Below, piece by piece: positions 8,805 through 14,900 of a stretch of DNA of 37,421 nt. Both the position numbers and the translations under genes were made by a program. How positions within the stretch are numbered: position 1 is the stretch's first letter; the number at the start of each line of letters is the position of its first letter. This stretch comes from a virus. The notes below the pieces were generated by a model. It was not told where the DNA came from. It worked only from the letters and a program-made list of their open reading frames with translations, and did not search any database. Where the stretch lies: IMG/VR virus record IMGVR_UViG_3300025098_000124, positions 1 to 37,421 of that record. The stretch is one strand, 5' to 3'.

Positions 8805-8871
8805 GCTGGCTACCCACGAGTTCGTGGCCCCAGCACAACCGGAGCGGCTACCCACAGCCATGTGGCCCCGC
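8805..8871 (+). promoter_or_regulatory. Tandem pair of covarying RNA hairpins upstream of the scaffold gene
   Basis: Two hairpins of the same plan lie in the 90-nt gap before the scaffold gene. The first (8805-8834) has an outer stem GCTGG/CCAGC, an asymmetric internal loop CTAC against CC, an inner stem CCACG/CGTGG and the tetraloop AGTT. The second (8844-8871) has outer stem GCGG/CCGC, the same CTAC/CC internal loop, inner stem CCACA/TGTGG and tetraloop GCCA. Stems differ between copies by compensating changes while the internal loop is conserved, which supports a selected RNA structure. The second ends 4 nt before GAGGT (8876-8880), the ribosome site of the scaffold gene. No U-tract follows, so it is not a terminator. 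A role in mRNA processing, stability or protein binding for the scaffold/coat transcript is inferred. Confidence 0.7.
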
Positions 8872-8887
8872 AAGTGAGGTAAATAAA

Positions 8888-9799
8888 ATGGCAAAAGCAA
8901 GAGGCCACCGTGCCAACAAAGCAAACGACTCTTTTGGAACCGTCAACAATGAAAGTCTCTATCGTGGAAAGTACCGCGATGAAGTCTACAAGGACGAAGA
9001 AAATGAGGCGGGTGCAGAAGCCCAACAAGATGCTGACCCTGCAGAACAAGAAGCGGCTACTCAGCAAGATGGAACGGGCAGTAGTTTCGTGGAACAAAAG
9101 AAGGAAGCTTCAGACGACCACGACTACAAAAAACGGTATGATGACTTGAAGCGTCATTATGACGACAAGGTAAACGAGTTCAAAAGTGAAATCGAAAACC
9201 TTCGCCAGACAATGACAAATCATGCGGCGGAAATGCCACGAGGCGTAACTCCACCGCGAACAATGGAAGAACTGGAAGAGTTCAAGGAACGCTACCCAGA
9301 TGTGTTCGAAGTTGTTCAAACAGTTTCAAGCATGCAAACCGAAACACAGGTTGCAAAACTTCGTGAAGAACTAGGTTCGATTAAGGAACGGGAACAAGCC
9401 CTAGAGAAGAAAAACGCCTACGAGCAGCTTCTCAGATTGCATCCAGACTTTAATGAAATCAAAACGGACCAACAGTTCCTTTCATGGCTAGAAGAGCAGC
9501 CAAGCTCTATTGCAGAAGGTATCTACAAAAACAGTACCGATGTGAAATGGGCGGCACGGGTCATAGACCTCTACAAAGCCGACACAGGCTTAACGACTAC
9601 AAAGAAGAAAACCAAGTCTGCATCTGCTGCAGAAGCCGTAACAAAAACCCCTGCACGGGAAGTTAAGGCTGAAAGCACAGACGGTAAACGGGTTTGGAAA
9701 GCTTCGCAAATCGCCAAGATGAAACCGCACGAGTTCGAAAAGCTGGAAAGCGAATTGGACGCGGCACGGTCTGAAGGGCGAATCGACTTCAACTCTTAA
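8888..9799 (+). CDS. Capsid scaffolding protein
   Basis: This 303-aa acidic, highly helical protein has the usual features of a podovirus scaffold: a disordered acidic N-terminal region (residues 30-75, Glu/Gln/Ala-rich), coiled-coil segments at about 78-113 and 150-180, and a short C-terminal helix with basic residues (IAKMKPHEFEKLESEL, 275-290) of the sort that binds coat protein. It lies directly upstream of the coat gene, the standard order. GAGGT at 8876-8880 is 7 nt from the ATG and just behind two RNA hairpins. It would guide procapsid assembly and then leave the head. Confidence 0.85.
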   Translation: MAKARGHRANKANDSFGTVNNESLYRGKYRDEVYKDEENEAGAEAQQDADPAEQEAATQQDGTGSSFVEQKKEASDDHDYKKRYDDLKRHYDDKVNEFKSEIENLRQTMTNHAAEMPRGVTPPRTMEELEEFKERYPDVFEVVQTVSSMQTETQVAKLREELGSIKEREQALEKKNAYEQLLRLHPDFNEIKTDQQFLSWLEEQPSSIAEGIYKNSTDVKWAARVIDLYKADTGLTTTKKKTKSASAAEAVTKTPAREVKAESTDGKRVWKASQIAKMKPHEFEKLESELDAARSEGRIDFNS

Positions 9800-9830
9800 T
9801 ACTTAAACCTCAAAATGGAAGGAAAAGCAA

Positions 9831-10811
9831 ATGGCTTTTAATTCGGCATCAGGTTACAATAACCTGCCTTCCGGTAACTTTACACCGGAAATCTTTAGCC
9901 AAAAAGTCCTCAAGTTTTTTCGTCGCGCTTCGGTTGCTGAAGACATCACGAATACTGATTACGCTGGCGAAATTGAGAACTTTGGCGATACAGTACGTAT
10001 CATTAAAGAACCAACAATCACAGTAAGTGCCTACTCACGTGGCTCTGTGGTTAACCCACAAGACTTGGCTGACGACCAGACAACTATGGTTGTTGACCAA
10101 GCAAACGCATTTGCGTTCAAAATTGATGACATCGAAGAGCGTCAGTCTCATGTTAACTTTGAGGCACTGGCTACTTCTTCAGGTGCATACTCTTTGAAGC
10201 GCAAGTACGACTTCAACGTTCTGCAAGCAATTGCTAACGGTGCTGGCCTTGCCGGTGCTGATGACGCATCACTTGCCGGTGGTTTGTTGAACACCAACAC
10301 TGCTCTGGGTACTGCTGGTACACCAATTGCAGTTCACACTGCTCCAGACAACGCTGTCAACCTGATGCTAGAAATGGCAAAAGAACTTGACGAGCAGTCT
10401 GTTCCAGAAGAGAATCGTTGGTTCGTTGCTTCTCCTGCTTTCTACTCAAAGCTGTTCTCAGCCGGTGCAAAGTTTGCAGAAGTACAGGTAACCGGCGACG
10501 GCACCTCACCACTGCGGAACGGTCTTGTAATGCAAGGTCAGATTGCTGGCTTCAACTGCTACAAGTCAACTGCTCTGGTAGCAGGCGGCACAGATGCAAT
10601 TAGCATCTCGGGTGTTACTGCTGCTGCAGGTGAAGCTGTTGTTTTGGCTGGTCACATGTCAGCCGTTGCAACTGCATCTCACATTGCAAAAACCGAAGTA
10701 GTTCGGTCAACTGAAACTTTCTCCGACATCGTTCGTGGTCTTCATGTGTTTGGACGTAAAGTCCTTCGCCCAGAAGCACTCGTTCGCGGTGTTGTAGACA
10801 CTGTAGCATAG
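9831..10811 (+). CDS. Major capsid (coat) protein
   Basis: The 326-aa protein follows the scaffold gene and has good initiation context (GGAAGGA, about 7 nt before ATG). Its length and features, such as the NFTPEIFSQKVLKFFRRASV N-terminal arm, the IENFGDTVRIIKEPTITVSA E-loop-like region and the SPAFYSKLFSAGA segment, match HK97-fold coat proteins of marine podoviruses. It forms the icosahedral shell. Codon choice is even and regular, as expected for the most highly expressed gene. A small probable decoration gene follows after 12 nt. Confidence 0.92.
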   Translation: MAFNSASGYNNLPSGNFTPEIFSQKVLKFFRRASVAEDITNTDYAGEIENFGDTVRIIKEPTITVSAYSRGSVVNPQDLADDQTTMVVDQANAFAFKIDDIEERQSHVNFEALATSSGAYSLKRKYDFNVLQAIANGAGLAGADDASLAGGLLNTNTALGTAGTPIAVHTAPDNAVNLMLEMAKELDEQSVPEENRWFVASPAFYSKLFSAGAKFAEVQVTGDGTSPLRNGLVMQGQIAGFNCYKSTALVAGGTDAISISGVTAAAGEAVVLAGHMSAVATASHIAKTEVVRSTETFSDIVRGLHVFGRKVLRPEALVRGVVDTVA

Positions 10812-10823
10812 GGAGGCTGACAC

Positions 10824-11240
10824 ATGGCTACTTACACTGTGACTGGTGCCGTTGCTGGCATCCCTGTCGGGCATAAAGCCCAAGTGATTGAGGTTGTTCT
10901 TGACTTCTCAACTACTGCTCTTGCAACCGGCGAAGACATCGACGTTTTCGAAATCCCTGCAAACACTCTCGTGTTAAACGCAGGTATCGAAGTGTTGACT
11001 CTTGCTTCTACAGGTTCACCAACTCTTGACTTGGGTGATGGCACTGCTGCTGACACTTGGGTTACTGATGTAGCAGGTCACACTGCTGTTGGTTACGAGA
11101 TTGGCTCAACTCCAATCATGTACTCTGCTGCCGATAACATCGACATGAAAGCAATCACTGCTGATTTCGATGGTAAGGTTCGCGTGTTCGCAACTGTAGT
11201 TCCAATGGGTGCGGCAGAAACTGCTGCAGCATTTGCCTAA
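10824..11240 (+). CDS. Small beta-rich virion protein, possible head decoration
   Basis: The 138-aa protein is nearly all predicted beta strand, low in charge and rich in Ala/Thr/Gly. It has a GGGAGGC ribosome site and lies 12 nt after the coat gene and before a terminator, so it shares the high-expression capsid transcript. The position and composition fit a capsid decoration protein or head fibre, but I see no specific family motif. It is the last gene of the head operon. Confidence 0.72.
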   Translation: MATYTVTGAVAGIPVGHKAQVIEVVLDFSTTALATGEDIDVFEIPANTLVLNAGIEVLTLASTGSPTLDLGDGTAADTWVTDVAGHTAVGYEIGSTPIMYSAADNIDMKAITADFDGKVRVFATVVPMGAAETAAAFA

Positions 11241-11250
11241 TTAACTGTCG

Positions 11251-11286
11251 GGGGGCAGGGCAACTTGCCCCCTTGACACCTTTTTT
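11251..11286 (+). terminator. Rho-independent-like terminator after the capsid operon
   Basis: A GC-rich stem GGGGGCA (11251-11257) pairs perfectly with TGCCCCC (11266-11272) around an 8-nt loop. A run of six T (11281-11286) follows after 8 nt. The spacing to the T-run is longer than usual, so termination may be partial. The T-run is also the spacer of the promoter that follows. Confidence 0.75.
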
Positions 11287-11301
11287 ATTTTATGATATAA
11301 G
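11273..11301 (+). promoter_or_regulatory. Sigma70-type promoter for the lysis cassette
   Basis: TTGACA (11273-11278), exactly 17 nt, and TATAAG (11296-11301) give a near-consensus bacterial promoter. Transcription would begin near 11308, about 23 nt before the ATG at 11331. It begins immediately after the terminator stem, so the capsid and lysis transcripts are separated and the second is made by host RNA polymerase. Confidence 0.75.
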
Positions 11302-11330
11302 CAAGCAACCTTGCCGGGGGTAAACCCACT

Positions 11331-11627
11331 ATGCCACGTAAAAAAGAAACACCGATAAAGAAAACAACAACAGGCAAGGGCGCGAATTATCGTCCTACCA
11401 AGTCTGGTGCAGGAATGACTGCAAAAGGTGTAAAAGAGTATAGAAAAAAGAATCCCGGCAGTAAATTAAAGACTGCTGTTACTGGTAAAGTAAAACCCGG
11501 AAGCAAAGATGCCAAGCGTCGCAAGTCTTTTTGTGCAAGGTCTGCAGGACAAATGAAGAAGTTTCCTAAAGCAGCAAAAGACCCGAACAGTCGTTTGCGT
11601 CAAGCCCGTAAGAGGTGGAAATGTTAG
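11331..11627 (+). CDS. Lysine/arginine-rich small protein (DUF6321-like)
   Basis: The 98-aa protein is extremely basic. The C-terminal two-thirds (AGMTAKGVKEYRKKNPGSKL, KTAVTGKVKPGSKDAKRRKS, FCARSAGQMKKFPKAAKD) match my memory of a conserved family in marine phages annotated as DUF6321; I cannot verify the accession. Two cysteines are present, one in FCARSAG and one at the C-terminus. It is the first gene after the promoter at 11273 and overlaps the holin gene by 7 nt. Biochemical role unknown; nucleic acid binding is suggested only by charge. Confidence 0.8.
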   Translation: MPRKKETPIKKTTTGKGANYRPTKSGAGMTAKGVKEYRKKNPGSKLKTAVTGKVKPGSKDAKRRKSFCARSAGQMKKFPKAAKDPNSRLRQARKRWKC

Positions 11628-12007
11628 CAGCCCTAATTGGACCAATCTCAAACCTAGCCGGAACATGGCTAGAAGGCAAGGTTGAAAAGACCAAAGCCGA
11701 AACTGGTGCGAAGGTAGCCAAAGCAAAAGCTGAAGCTGTCATCATGGAAAAGAAAGCTACCGGTGAAATCGACTGGGACTTGAAGATGGCAGATGCTTCT
11801 GCATCCTCGTGGAAAGACGAGTGGCTGACAATTTTGTTTTCTGTGCCATTGATTTTAGCCTTTTGTGGTGAGTGGGGTCGGCAGATTGTTACTGATGGCT
11901 TTACAGCTTTAGAAACTATGCCCGAATACTATCGTTATACTCTTGGTGTTATTGTAAGTGCAAGCTTCGGAACACGAGCAGCAACAAAGTTTTTTGGTAA
12001 GAAATGA
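11621..12007 (+). CDS. Holin, 3TM-type (putative)
   Basis: The 128-aa protein has an N-terminal hydrophobic helix (LAALIGPISNLAGTWL), a long Lys/Ala/Glu helix (about 18-55), then the segment SWKDEWLTILFSVPLILAFC with a membrane helix, and a second hydrophobic stretch near the C-terminus (YYRYTLGVIVSASFGTRAA). This matches the family described as holin of 3TMs (known also from gene transfer agents). It would form inner-membrane holes and time lysis. The ATG at 11621 follows GAGGTG closely and is preferred to a GTG at 11615. It overlaps the gene before by 7 nt and the gene after by ATGA. The lysozyme lies 400 nt downstream. Confidence 0.68.
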   Translation: MLAALIGPISNLAGTWLEGKVEKTKAETGAKVAKAKAEAVIMEKKATGEIDWDLKMADASASSWKDEWLTILFSVPLILAFCGEWGRQIVTDGFTALETMPEYYRYTLGVIVSASFGTRAATKFFGKK

Positions 12008-12111
12008 AAACAATACTAAAACTACTAAGTAAATTATTGCCTAGTGTTGAAAGTGGTGACTTGTCAAAGCACCGTTTGTATACGACTAGATATGAAGATT
12101 TGTGTAAATGA
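12004..12111 (+). CDS. 35-aa mini-protein in the lysis cassette
   Basis: A reading frame from ATG 12004 to TGA 12111 encodes 35 residues (MKTILKLLSKLLPSVESGDL, then a polar tail ending YEDLCK). Both ends overlap neighbours as ATGA, the coupling pattern of this operon, which is the main argument that it is translated. The N-terminal 14 residues form a Lys/Leu amphipathic helix. Codon use is AT-rich with AGT, ACT and TTA, unlike the coat gene. Function unknown; a small membrane-active lysis peptide is possible. Confidence 0.6.
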   Translation: MKTILKLLSKLLPSVESGDLSKHRLYTTRYEDLCK

Positions 12112-12323
12112 TTACGGTAGAGCAATTCCTTGCTTGGAAGATACTGCCTCGTTGCATGATGCTGGCAAGCACAGTTATGTCTTGGCGATGTGCTGAGTGG
12201 TTCATGGGATTAGATACTCCCACCGCTGCTCAGAGTGCTTTTGTATCTGTAGTTATGGGTGTAATGACGGGTGTATTTGGGATTTGGATGGGTCATGAAC
12301 ACAAAGGTGACAACAAGAGTTAA
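12108..12323 (+). CDS. Small two-helix membrane protein, holin-like
   Basis: The 71-aa protein has two hydrophobic segments, about residues 10-33 (ILPRCMMLASTVMSWRCAEW) and 43-62 (SAFVSVVMGVMTGVFGIWMG), joined by a short LDTPTAAQ loop, with a charged C-terminus (HEHKGDNKS). I recall similar small proteins in many marine phages. It could be a second holin, an antiholin or a pinholin: it sits between the 3TM-type holin and the lysozyme. It starts in an ATGA overlap and the DUF1289 gene begins inside its 3' end. Confidence 0.75.
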   Translation: MITVEQFLAWKILPRCMMLASTVMSWRCAEWFMGLDTPTAAQSAFVSVVMGVMTGVFGIWMGHEHKGDNKS

Positions 12324-12426
12324 AAGTCCGTGTGTCGGTATATGCACATTAGATTCTGCAGGAAAGTATTGTACTGGCTGTGGTAGAACTATAGAGCAGA
12401 TAATCAGTCGAGGTAAAACTAGATGA
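12295..12426 (+). CDS. DUF1289 family mini-protein (Cys4)
   Basis: This 43-residue gene starts inside the preceding gene (29-nt overlap in another frame) and ends in an ATGA overlap with the lysozyme start. The protein has SPCVGIC (C13, C17) and CTGCGRT (C26, C29), the C-x3-C-x8-C-x2-C pattern of DUF1289, a small bacterial family often described as Fe-S or metal-binding. The helical tail that normally follows in bacterial members is cut to about 14 residues. Its reason for being in a lysis cassette is unknown. Both the motif and the overlaps support it as real. Confidence 0.78.
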   Translation: MNTKVTTRVKSPCVGICTLDSAGKYCTGCGRTIEQIISRGKTR

Positions 12427-12908
12427 AATACAATACTTCACACTTCTTAGATAAACTCATTGAACACGAAGGTATGGTCCTGACTGTTTATGAAGATAGC
12501 TTGGGTATTGAAACTATCGGAATTGGTCGTAACCTCAAAGACCGGGGAATCACCAAAGAAGAACTAGAGTACATGGATATCCCCAGCATAGCGGTTATCT
12601 ACGAGCATGGTATTACGGAAGCTGATGCTCGTTACCTTGCCCTGAACGACATCCGCATTGTTGAAAACGAATTGTGCCGGGTGCATGAATGTGTGGAAAA
12701 CCTAGATTCGGTTCGCCAGTTAATCCTCATGGACATGGCCTTTAACATGGGTGTCCCTCGCCTGTGCAAGTTCGTGAAGATGTGGAATGGTATCCACGAG
12801 GGTCGGTTTGATATCGCCGGAATGGAGATGATGGATTCGCGGTGGGCAAAACAAGTAGGTTCGCGGGCCGTTAAACTTTCAGACGCTATGAAAGCAGGAG
12901 AATTTTAG
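12423..12908 (+). CDS. Endolysin, T4-type lysozyme (GH24)
   Basis: The 161-aa enzyme cleaves the MurNAc-GlcNAc bond of peptidoglycan. The catalytic triad of T4 lysozyme (Glu-x8-Asp-x5-Thr) is present as E16, D25 and T31 in HEGMVLTVYEDSLGIETIGI. Further conserved GH24 features are the GRNL segment after the triad and NMGVPRLCKF with DSRWAKQVGSRA near the C-terminus. There is no signal peptide or N-terminal anchor, so access to the cell wall would need the holin encoded upstream. It starts in an ATGA overlap with the DUF1289 gene. Confidence 0.95.
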   Translation: MKYNTSHFLDKLIEHEGMVLTVYEDSLGIETIGIGRNLKDRGITKEELEYMDIPSIAVIYEHGITEADARYLALNDIRIVENELCRVHECVENLDSVRQLILMDMAFNMGVPRLCKFVKMWNGIHEGRFDIAGMEMMDSRWAKQVGSRAVKLSDAMKAGEF

Positions 12909-12909
12909 T

Positions 12910-13098
12910 ATGGCAAAGGGGAGAGAAGCATCCGCAAGCGCAGAGAAGCCTGCACGTGGAATACAAGCGGAAATTGACAACTTTCGTAGCAAGCCTAAGA
13001 ACTATGATGATTATTTTGAAGGTATAATCATACCTGAACGCCCCTCTAAGAAAGCTATCGAAGAGTTAAAAAAGGGCAAACCTGTGGCGTTTACGTGA
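12910..13098 (+). CDS. Small charged hypothetical protein
   Basis: The 62-aa protein begins 1 nt after the lysozyme stop; AGGAG at the end of the lysozyme gene provides the ribosome site. The N-terminus is basic and Ala-rich (MAKGREASASAEKPARG), followed by NYDDYFEGIIIPERPSKKA. No known domain is recognised. Its stop overlaps the next start as TGATG. It is one of several small proteins downstream of lysis genes. Confidence 0.72.
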   Translation: MAKGREASASAEKPARGIQAEIDNFRSKPKNYDDYFEGIIIPERPSKKAIEELKKGKPVAFT

Positions 13099-13460
13099 TG
13101 CCCCTAACATCCAAAGGTAAAGAAGTTATGAAATCCATGAAACGAACCTACGGGGGTAAAAAGGGTGAGCAAGTTTTCTACGCAACCGCCAACGCCGGAA
13201 AACTTGAAGGCGTGGAGAAAGAACAAGAACTCAAGAAAGGTGGCAGGGTTAGAAAAGCTAGCAAATCGACGAAGTCTAAAACGAAGAGCAAAAGTAGAGT
13301 TAATGAGGCTGGCAACTATACTAAGCCCGAACTAAGAAAGCGTATCTTTAACAGAATAAAGGCTGGCAGCAAAGGTGGAAAACCCGGTCAGTGGTCTGCA
13401 CGTAAAGCACAGATGTTAGCTGCAGCCTACAAAAAGGCTGGTGGCGGATACCGCGACTGA
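13098..13460 (+). CDS. Small basic protein with two conserved phage modules
   Basis: The 120-aa protein begins at ATG 13098, which forms TGATG with the previous stop; a GTG at 13095 is less likely. Residues 1-42 (MPLTSKGKEVMKSMKRTYGG, then KKGEQVFYATANAGKLEG) resemble a widespread short phage module of unknown function. A Lys/Ser linker (53-70) leads to residues 77-120, with RKRIFNRIKAGSKGGKPGQW and SARKAQMLAAAYKKAGGGY. That module is common in marine phages and giant viruses; I think it is annotated DUF5872 but am not certain. Roles of both modules are unknown. The stop overlaps the next gene as TGATG. Confidence 0.8.
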   Translation: MPLTSKGKEVMKSMKRTYGGKKGEQVFYATANAGKLEGVEKEQELKKGGRVRKASKSTKSKTKSKSRVNEAGNYTKPELRKRIFNRIKAGSKGGKPGQWSARKAQMLAAAYKKAGGGYRD

Positions 13461-13648
13461 TGGAAAAGCAAATCATTACGGGCTTGATGGCTATTATGAT
13501 TGGCCTTGCCGGTTGGAACCTTAAAACAACTCACGACCTGAGTATCACTGTCAGCAACATGCAGGTTAGCCACGCAGACAAGGACGCTATTCAAGATATG
13601 AAGATGGCTATCCAGCGGCTAGAACTCCTGTTGTTACAGGACCAATGA
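13460..13648 (+). CDS. Small single-pass membrane protein
   Basis: The 62-aa protein has one N-terminal membrane helix (residues about 5-20, IITGLMAIMIGLAGWN) and a C-terminal amphipathic helix (DMKMAIQRLELLLLQ). Both ends overlap neighbours (TGATG and ATGA). The architecture is shared by the 74-aa protein at 23403. In the lysis region it could be part of a spanin-like or holin-regulating system, but no sequence match supports this. Confidence 0.7.
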   Translation: MEKQIITGLMAIMIGLAGWNLKTTHDLSITVSNMQVSHADKDAIQDMKMAIQRLELLLLQDQ

Positions 13649-13824
13649 TTGAGTTCGTCCTTACTGTTTACATGGGTGCAACCTTAATAGACCAAACCCA
13701 ACGGTTCGCGGACATCGACAAATGCCTGTACTTTGCAGAACGGCTGTCTAACCAGCGACCAGTTCCCGTAGGAGATAATAGACGACTTAAAATAACAGCG
13801 GTATGCAAACCAACCCCAAAATGA
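13645..13824 (+). CDS. 59-aa hypothetical protein
   Basis: An ATGA overlap at 13645-13648 starts a 59-residue frame that ends at 13824. The N-terminus could be a short strand or weak signal (MIEFVLTVYMGATLIDQTQ), followed by a helix with Cys (IDKCLYFAERLSNQ) and a basic tail (RRLKITAVCKPTPK). The frame fills an otherwise empty 180-nt gap in a fully packed operon, which argues that it is real. No function recognised. Confidence 0.65.
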   Translation: MIEFVLTVYMGATLIDQTQRFADIDKCLYFAERLSNQRPVPVGDNRRLKITAVCKPTPK

Positions 13825-13831
13825 GGAAGCT

Positions 13832-14281
13832 ATGGACCCTATTACCGCTCTTACGGTTGCAACCACAGCCTATAATACAATTAAAAAAGGCATACAGGTA
13901 GGCAAAGAAATCGAGTCGATGTCTGGTGATTTGGGTCGCTGGATGAACGCCATATCAGCCGTAAAGACCAGCCACAGCAAAGCAAAGGGTCGTAGGTTTG
14001 GTTCTGTTGAAGAAGAAGCCTTAGAAACGTTCGCAGCCAAGAAAAAGGCTGAACAGATGGAAAACGAACTTCGTAACTTTGTTATCGGTCAGCACGGCGT
14101 AAATGCGTGGCAAGAAATTATACGAATACAAGGCGAATTACGTAAGAAACAAAAACAAGCAGAAATTTTAGCAGCCCAGAAACGTGATGAGTTAATATAT
14201 AATCTATGTATGCTAGGGCTGATTGTCCTTTTTATTTCTTTAGTTCTACCTATACTTTGGCTAATCATACAAAACGTTTGA
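13832..14281 (+). CDS. C-terminally anchored membrane protein, conserved in marine phages
   Basis: The 149-aa protein has a GAGGAAG ribosome site. The N-terminal part (ITALTVATTAYNTIKKGIQV) is helical, the middle is rich in Lys/Glu/Ala (about 50-120, likely coiled coil: FGSVEEEALETFAAKKKAEQ), and residues 124-147 form one membrane helix (NLCMLGLIVLFISLVLPILW). I recall similar proteins in several marine phage groups, always unnamed. A membrane-tethered virion or lysis role is possible. It ends where the next promoter begins (TTGACA 14278-14283 overlaps its stop). Confidence 0.75.
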   Translation: MDPITALTVATTAYNTIKKGIQVGKEIESMSGDLGRWMNAISAVKTSHSKAKGRRFGSVEEEALETFAAKKKAEQMENELRNFVIGQHGVNAWQEIIRIQGELRKKQKQAEILAAQKRDELIYNLCMLGLIVLFISLVLPILWLIIQNV

Positions 14282-14306
14282 CACAGACAGGTTTATCTTC
14301 TATAAT
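14278..14306 (+). promoter_or_regulatory. Perfect-consensus sigma70 promoter
   Basis: TTGACA (14278-14283), a 17-nt spacer and TATAAT (14301-14306) match the bacterial consensus at every position. The start would be near 14313, so the leader would be only about 12 nt and would contain AGGAG (14315-14319) ahead of the ATG at 14325. It would drive the tail-gene region. Confidence 0.88.
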
Positions 14307-14324
14307 AAGTCAAGAGGAGAAAAC

Positions 14325-14540
14325 ATGCGTCAGCTTGCTATAGAAGCCCTTAGACATAAATACGAGGCACAGAAAAAGAATGCGGAATACACTTTTAAAA
14401 ATTGTACAGCCGATTTGGAACGGCTCGATGCTGCTCTGGCAGAATGGGTTGGCGCAAATCAAAAGCTTGATGCACTTAGCGACATCGAAGATGATTACGA
14501 TTTTACCGTCCACACAAGGCATGCAAGCCTGTATGGTTAG
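14325..14540 (+). CDS. Small hypothetical protein, first gene after the consensus promoter
   Basis: The 71-aa protein is a helical, charged polypeptide (MRQLAIEALRHKYEAQKKNA) with a likely coiled coil through residue 50 (CTADLERLDAALAEWVGANQ) and an acidic end (DIEDDYDF). AGGAG 5 nt before the ATG gives excellent initiation. The consensus promoter directly upstream means it should be strongly expressed by host polymerase. Function unknown. The next small gene begins inside its 3' end. Confidence 0.78.
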   Translation: MRQLAIEALRHKYEAQKKNAEYTFKNCTADLERLDAALAEWVGANQKLDALSDIEDDYDFTVHTRHASLYG

Positions 14541-14640
14541 GTGCCTTGCATTGGGTTTGCTAAACACTGGCAAGCCCTTTACTCGTGTAGGCAACTGGTT
14601 TTGGAAGTTGCACCGCAAAGTTTTTGACTGGAATAAGTAA
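14533..14640 (+). CDS. 35-aa aromatic mini-protein
   Basis: A short frame starts at ATG 14533, overlapping the preceding stop by 8 nt (ATGGTTAG), and ends as TAATG with the next gene. The product is rich in Trp, Phe and Arg (FTRVGNWFWKLHRKVFDWNK). A longer in-frame reading from 14380 exists but lies inside the previous gene and lacks an initiation signal. The basic aromatic helix suggests a membrane-surface peptide, but no family is recognised. Confidence 0.5.
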   Translation: MVRCLALGLLNTGKPFTRVGNWFWKLHRKVFDWNK

Positions 14641-14900
14641 TGGCACTTCGAGGACCTCAACGTAGCCTGAAGGCTTGGACTAACCAAAAGTGGAGAACCA
14701 AAAGTGGAAAGCCATCCACACAAGGACCTAAAGCAACCGGAGAACGTTATTTACCGGCAAAAGCAATCAAAGCGTTGTCGAAGGAAGAGTATGCGAAAAC
14801 CACTGCTGCTAAAAGGAGAGCAACTAAGGCTGGTAAGCAAGTCTCCAAACAACCCAAGAAAATCGCTAAAAAAGTACGTCCTCATAGAAAAGTAACTTAA
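14640..14900 (+). CDS. Small lysine-rich conserved protein
   Basis: The 86-aa protein has the segments SLKAWTNQKWRTKSGK, GERYLPAKAIKALS and a basic C-terminus (KQVSKQPKKIAKKVRPHRK). I remember this arrangement in a family common in marine phages and large eukaryotic viruses, of unknown role. It starts in a TAATG overlap and ends directly before the next ATG. Charge suggests nucleic acid binding; no catalytic motif is visible. Confidence 0.78.
   Translation: MALRGPQRSLKAWTNQKWRTKSGKPSTQGPKATGERYLPAKAIKALSKEEYAKTTAAKRRATKAGKQVSKQPKKIAKKVRPHRKVT

Noticed and set aside
8805-8871. The hairpin pair as a transcription terminator
   Set aside because: No T-run follows either stem, and the element stands directly before the ribosome site of a gene that must be highly expressed.
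11291-11296. TATGAT as the -10 element for TTGACA at 11273
   Set aside because: It would leave a 12-nt spacer; TATAAG at 11296 gives the usual 17 nt.
12974-13002. TTGACA at 12974 as a further promoter in the lysis region
   Set aside because: No -10-like hexamer occurs at 16-18 nt.
14380-14640. 86-codon frame overlapping the gene at 14325
   Set aside because: Its start lies inside the better-supported 71-aa gene without a ribosome site; only the last 35 codons, from the overlapping ATG at 14533, were kept.
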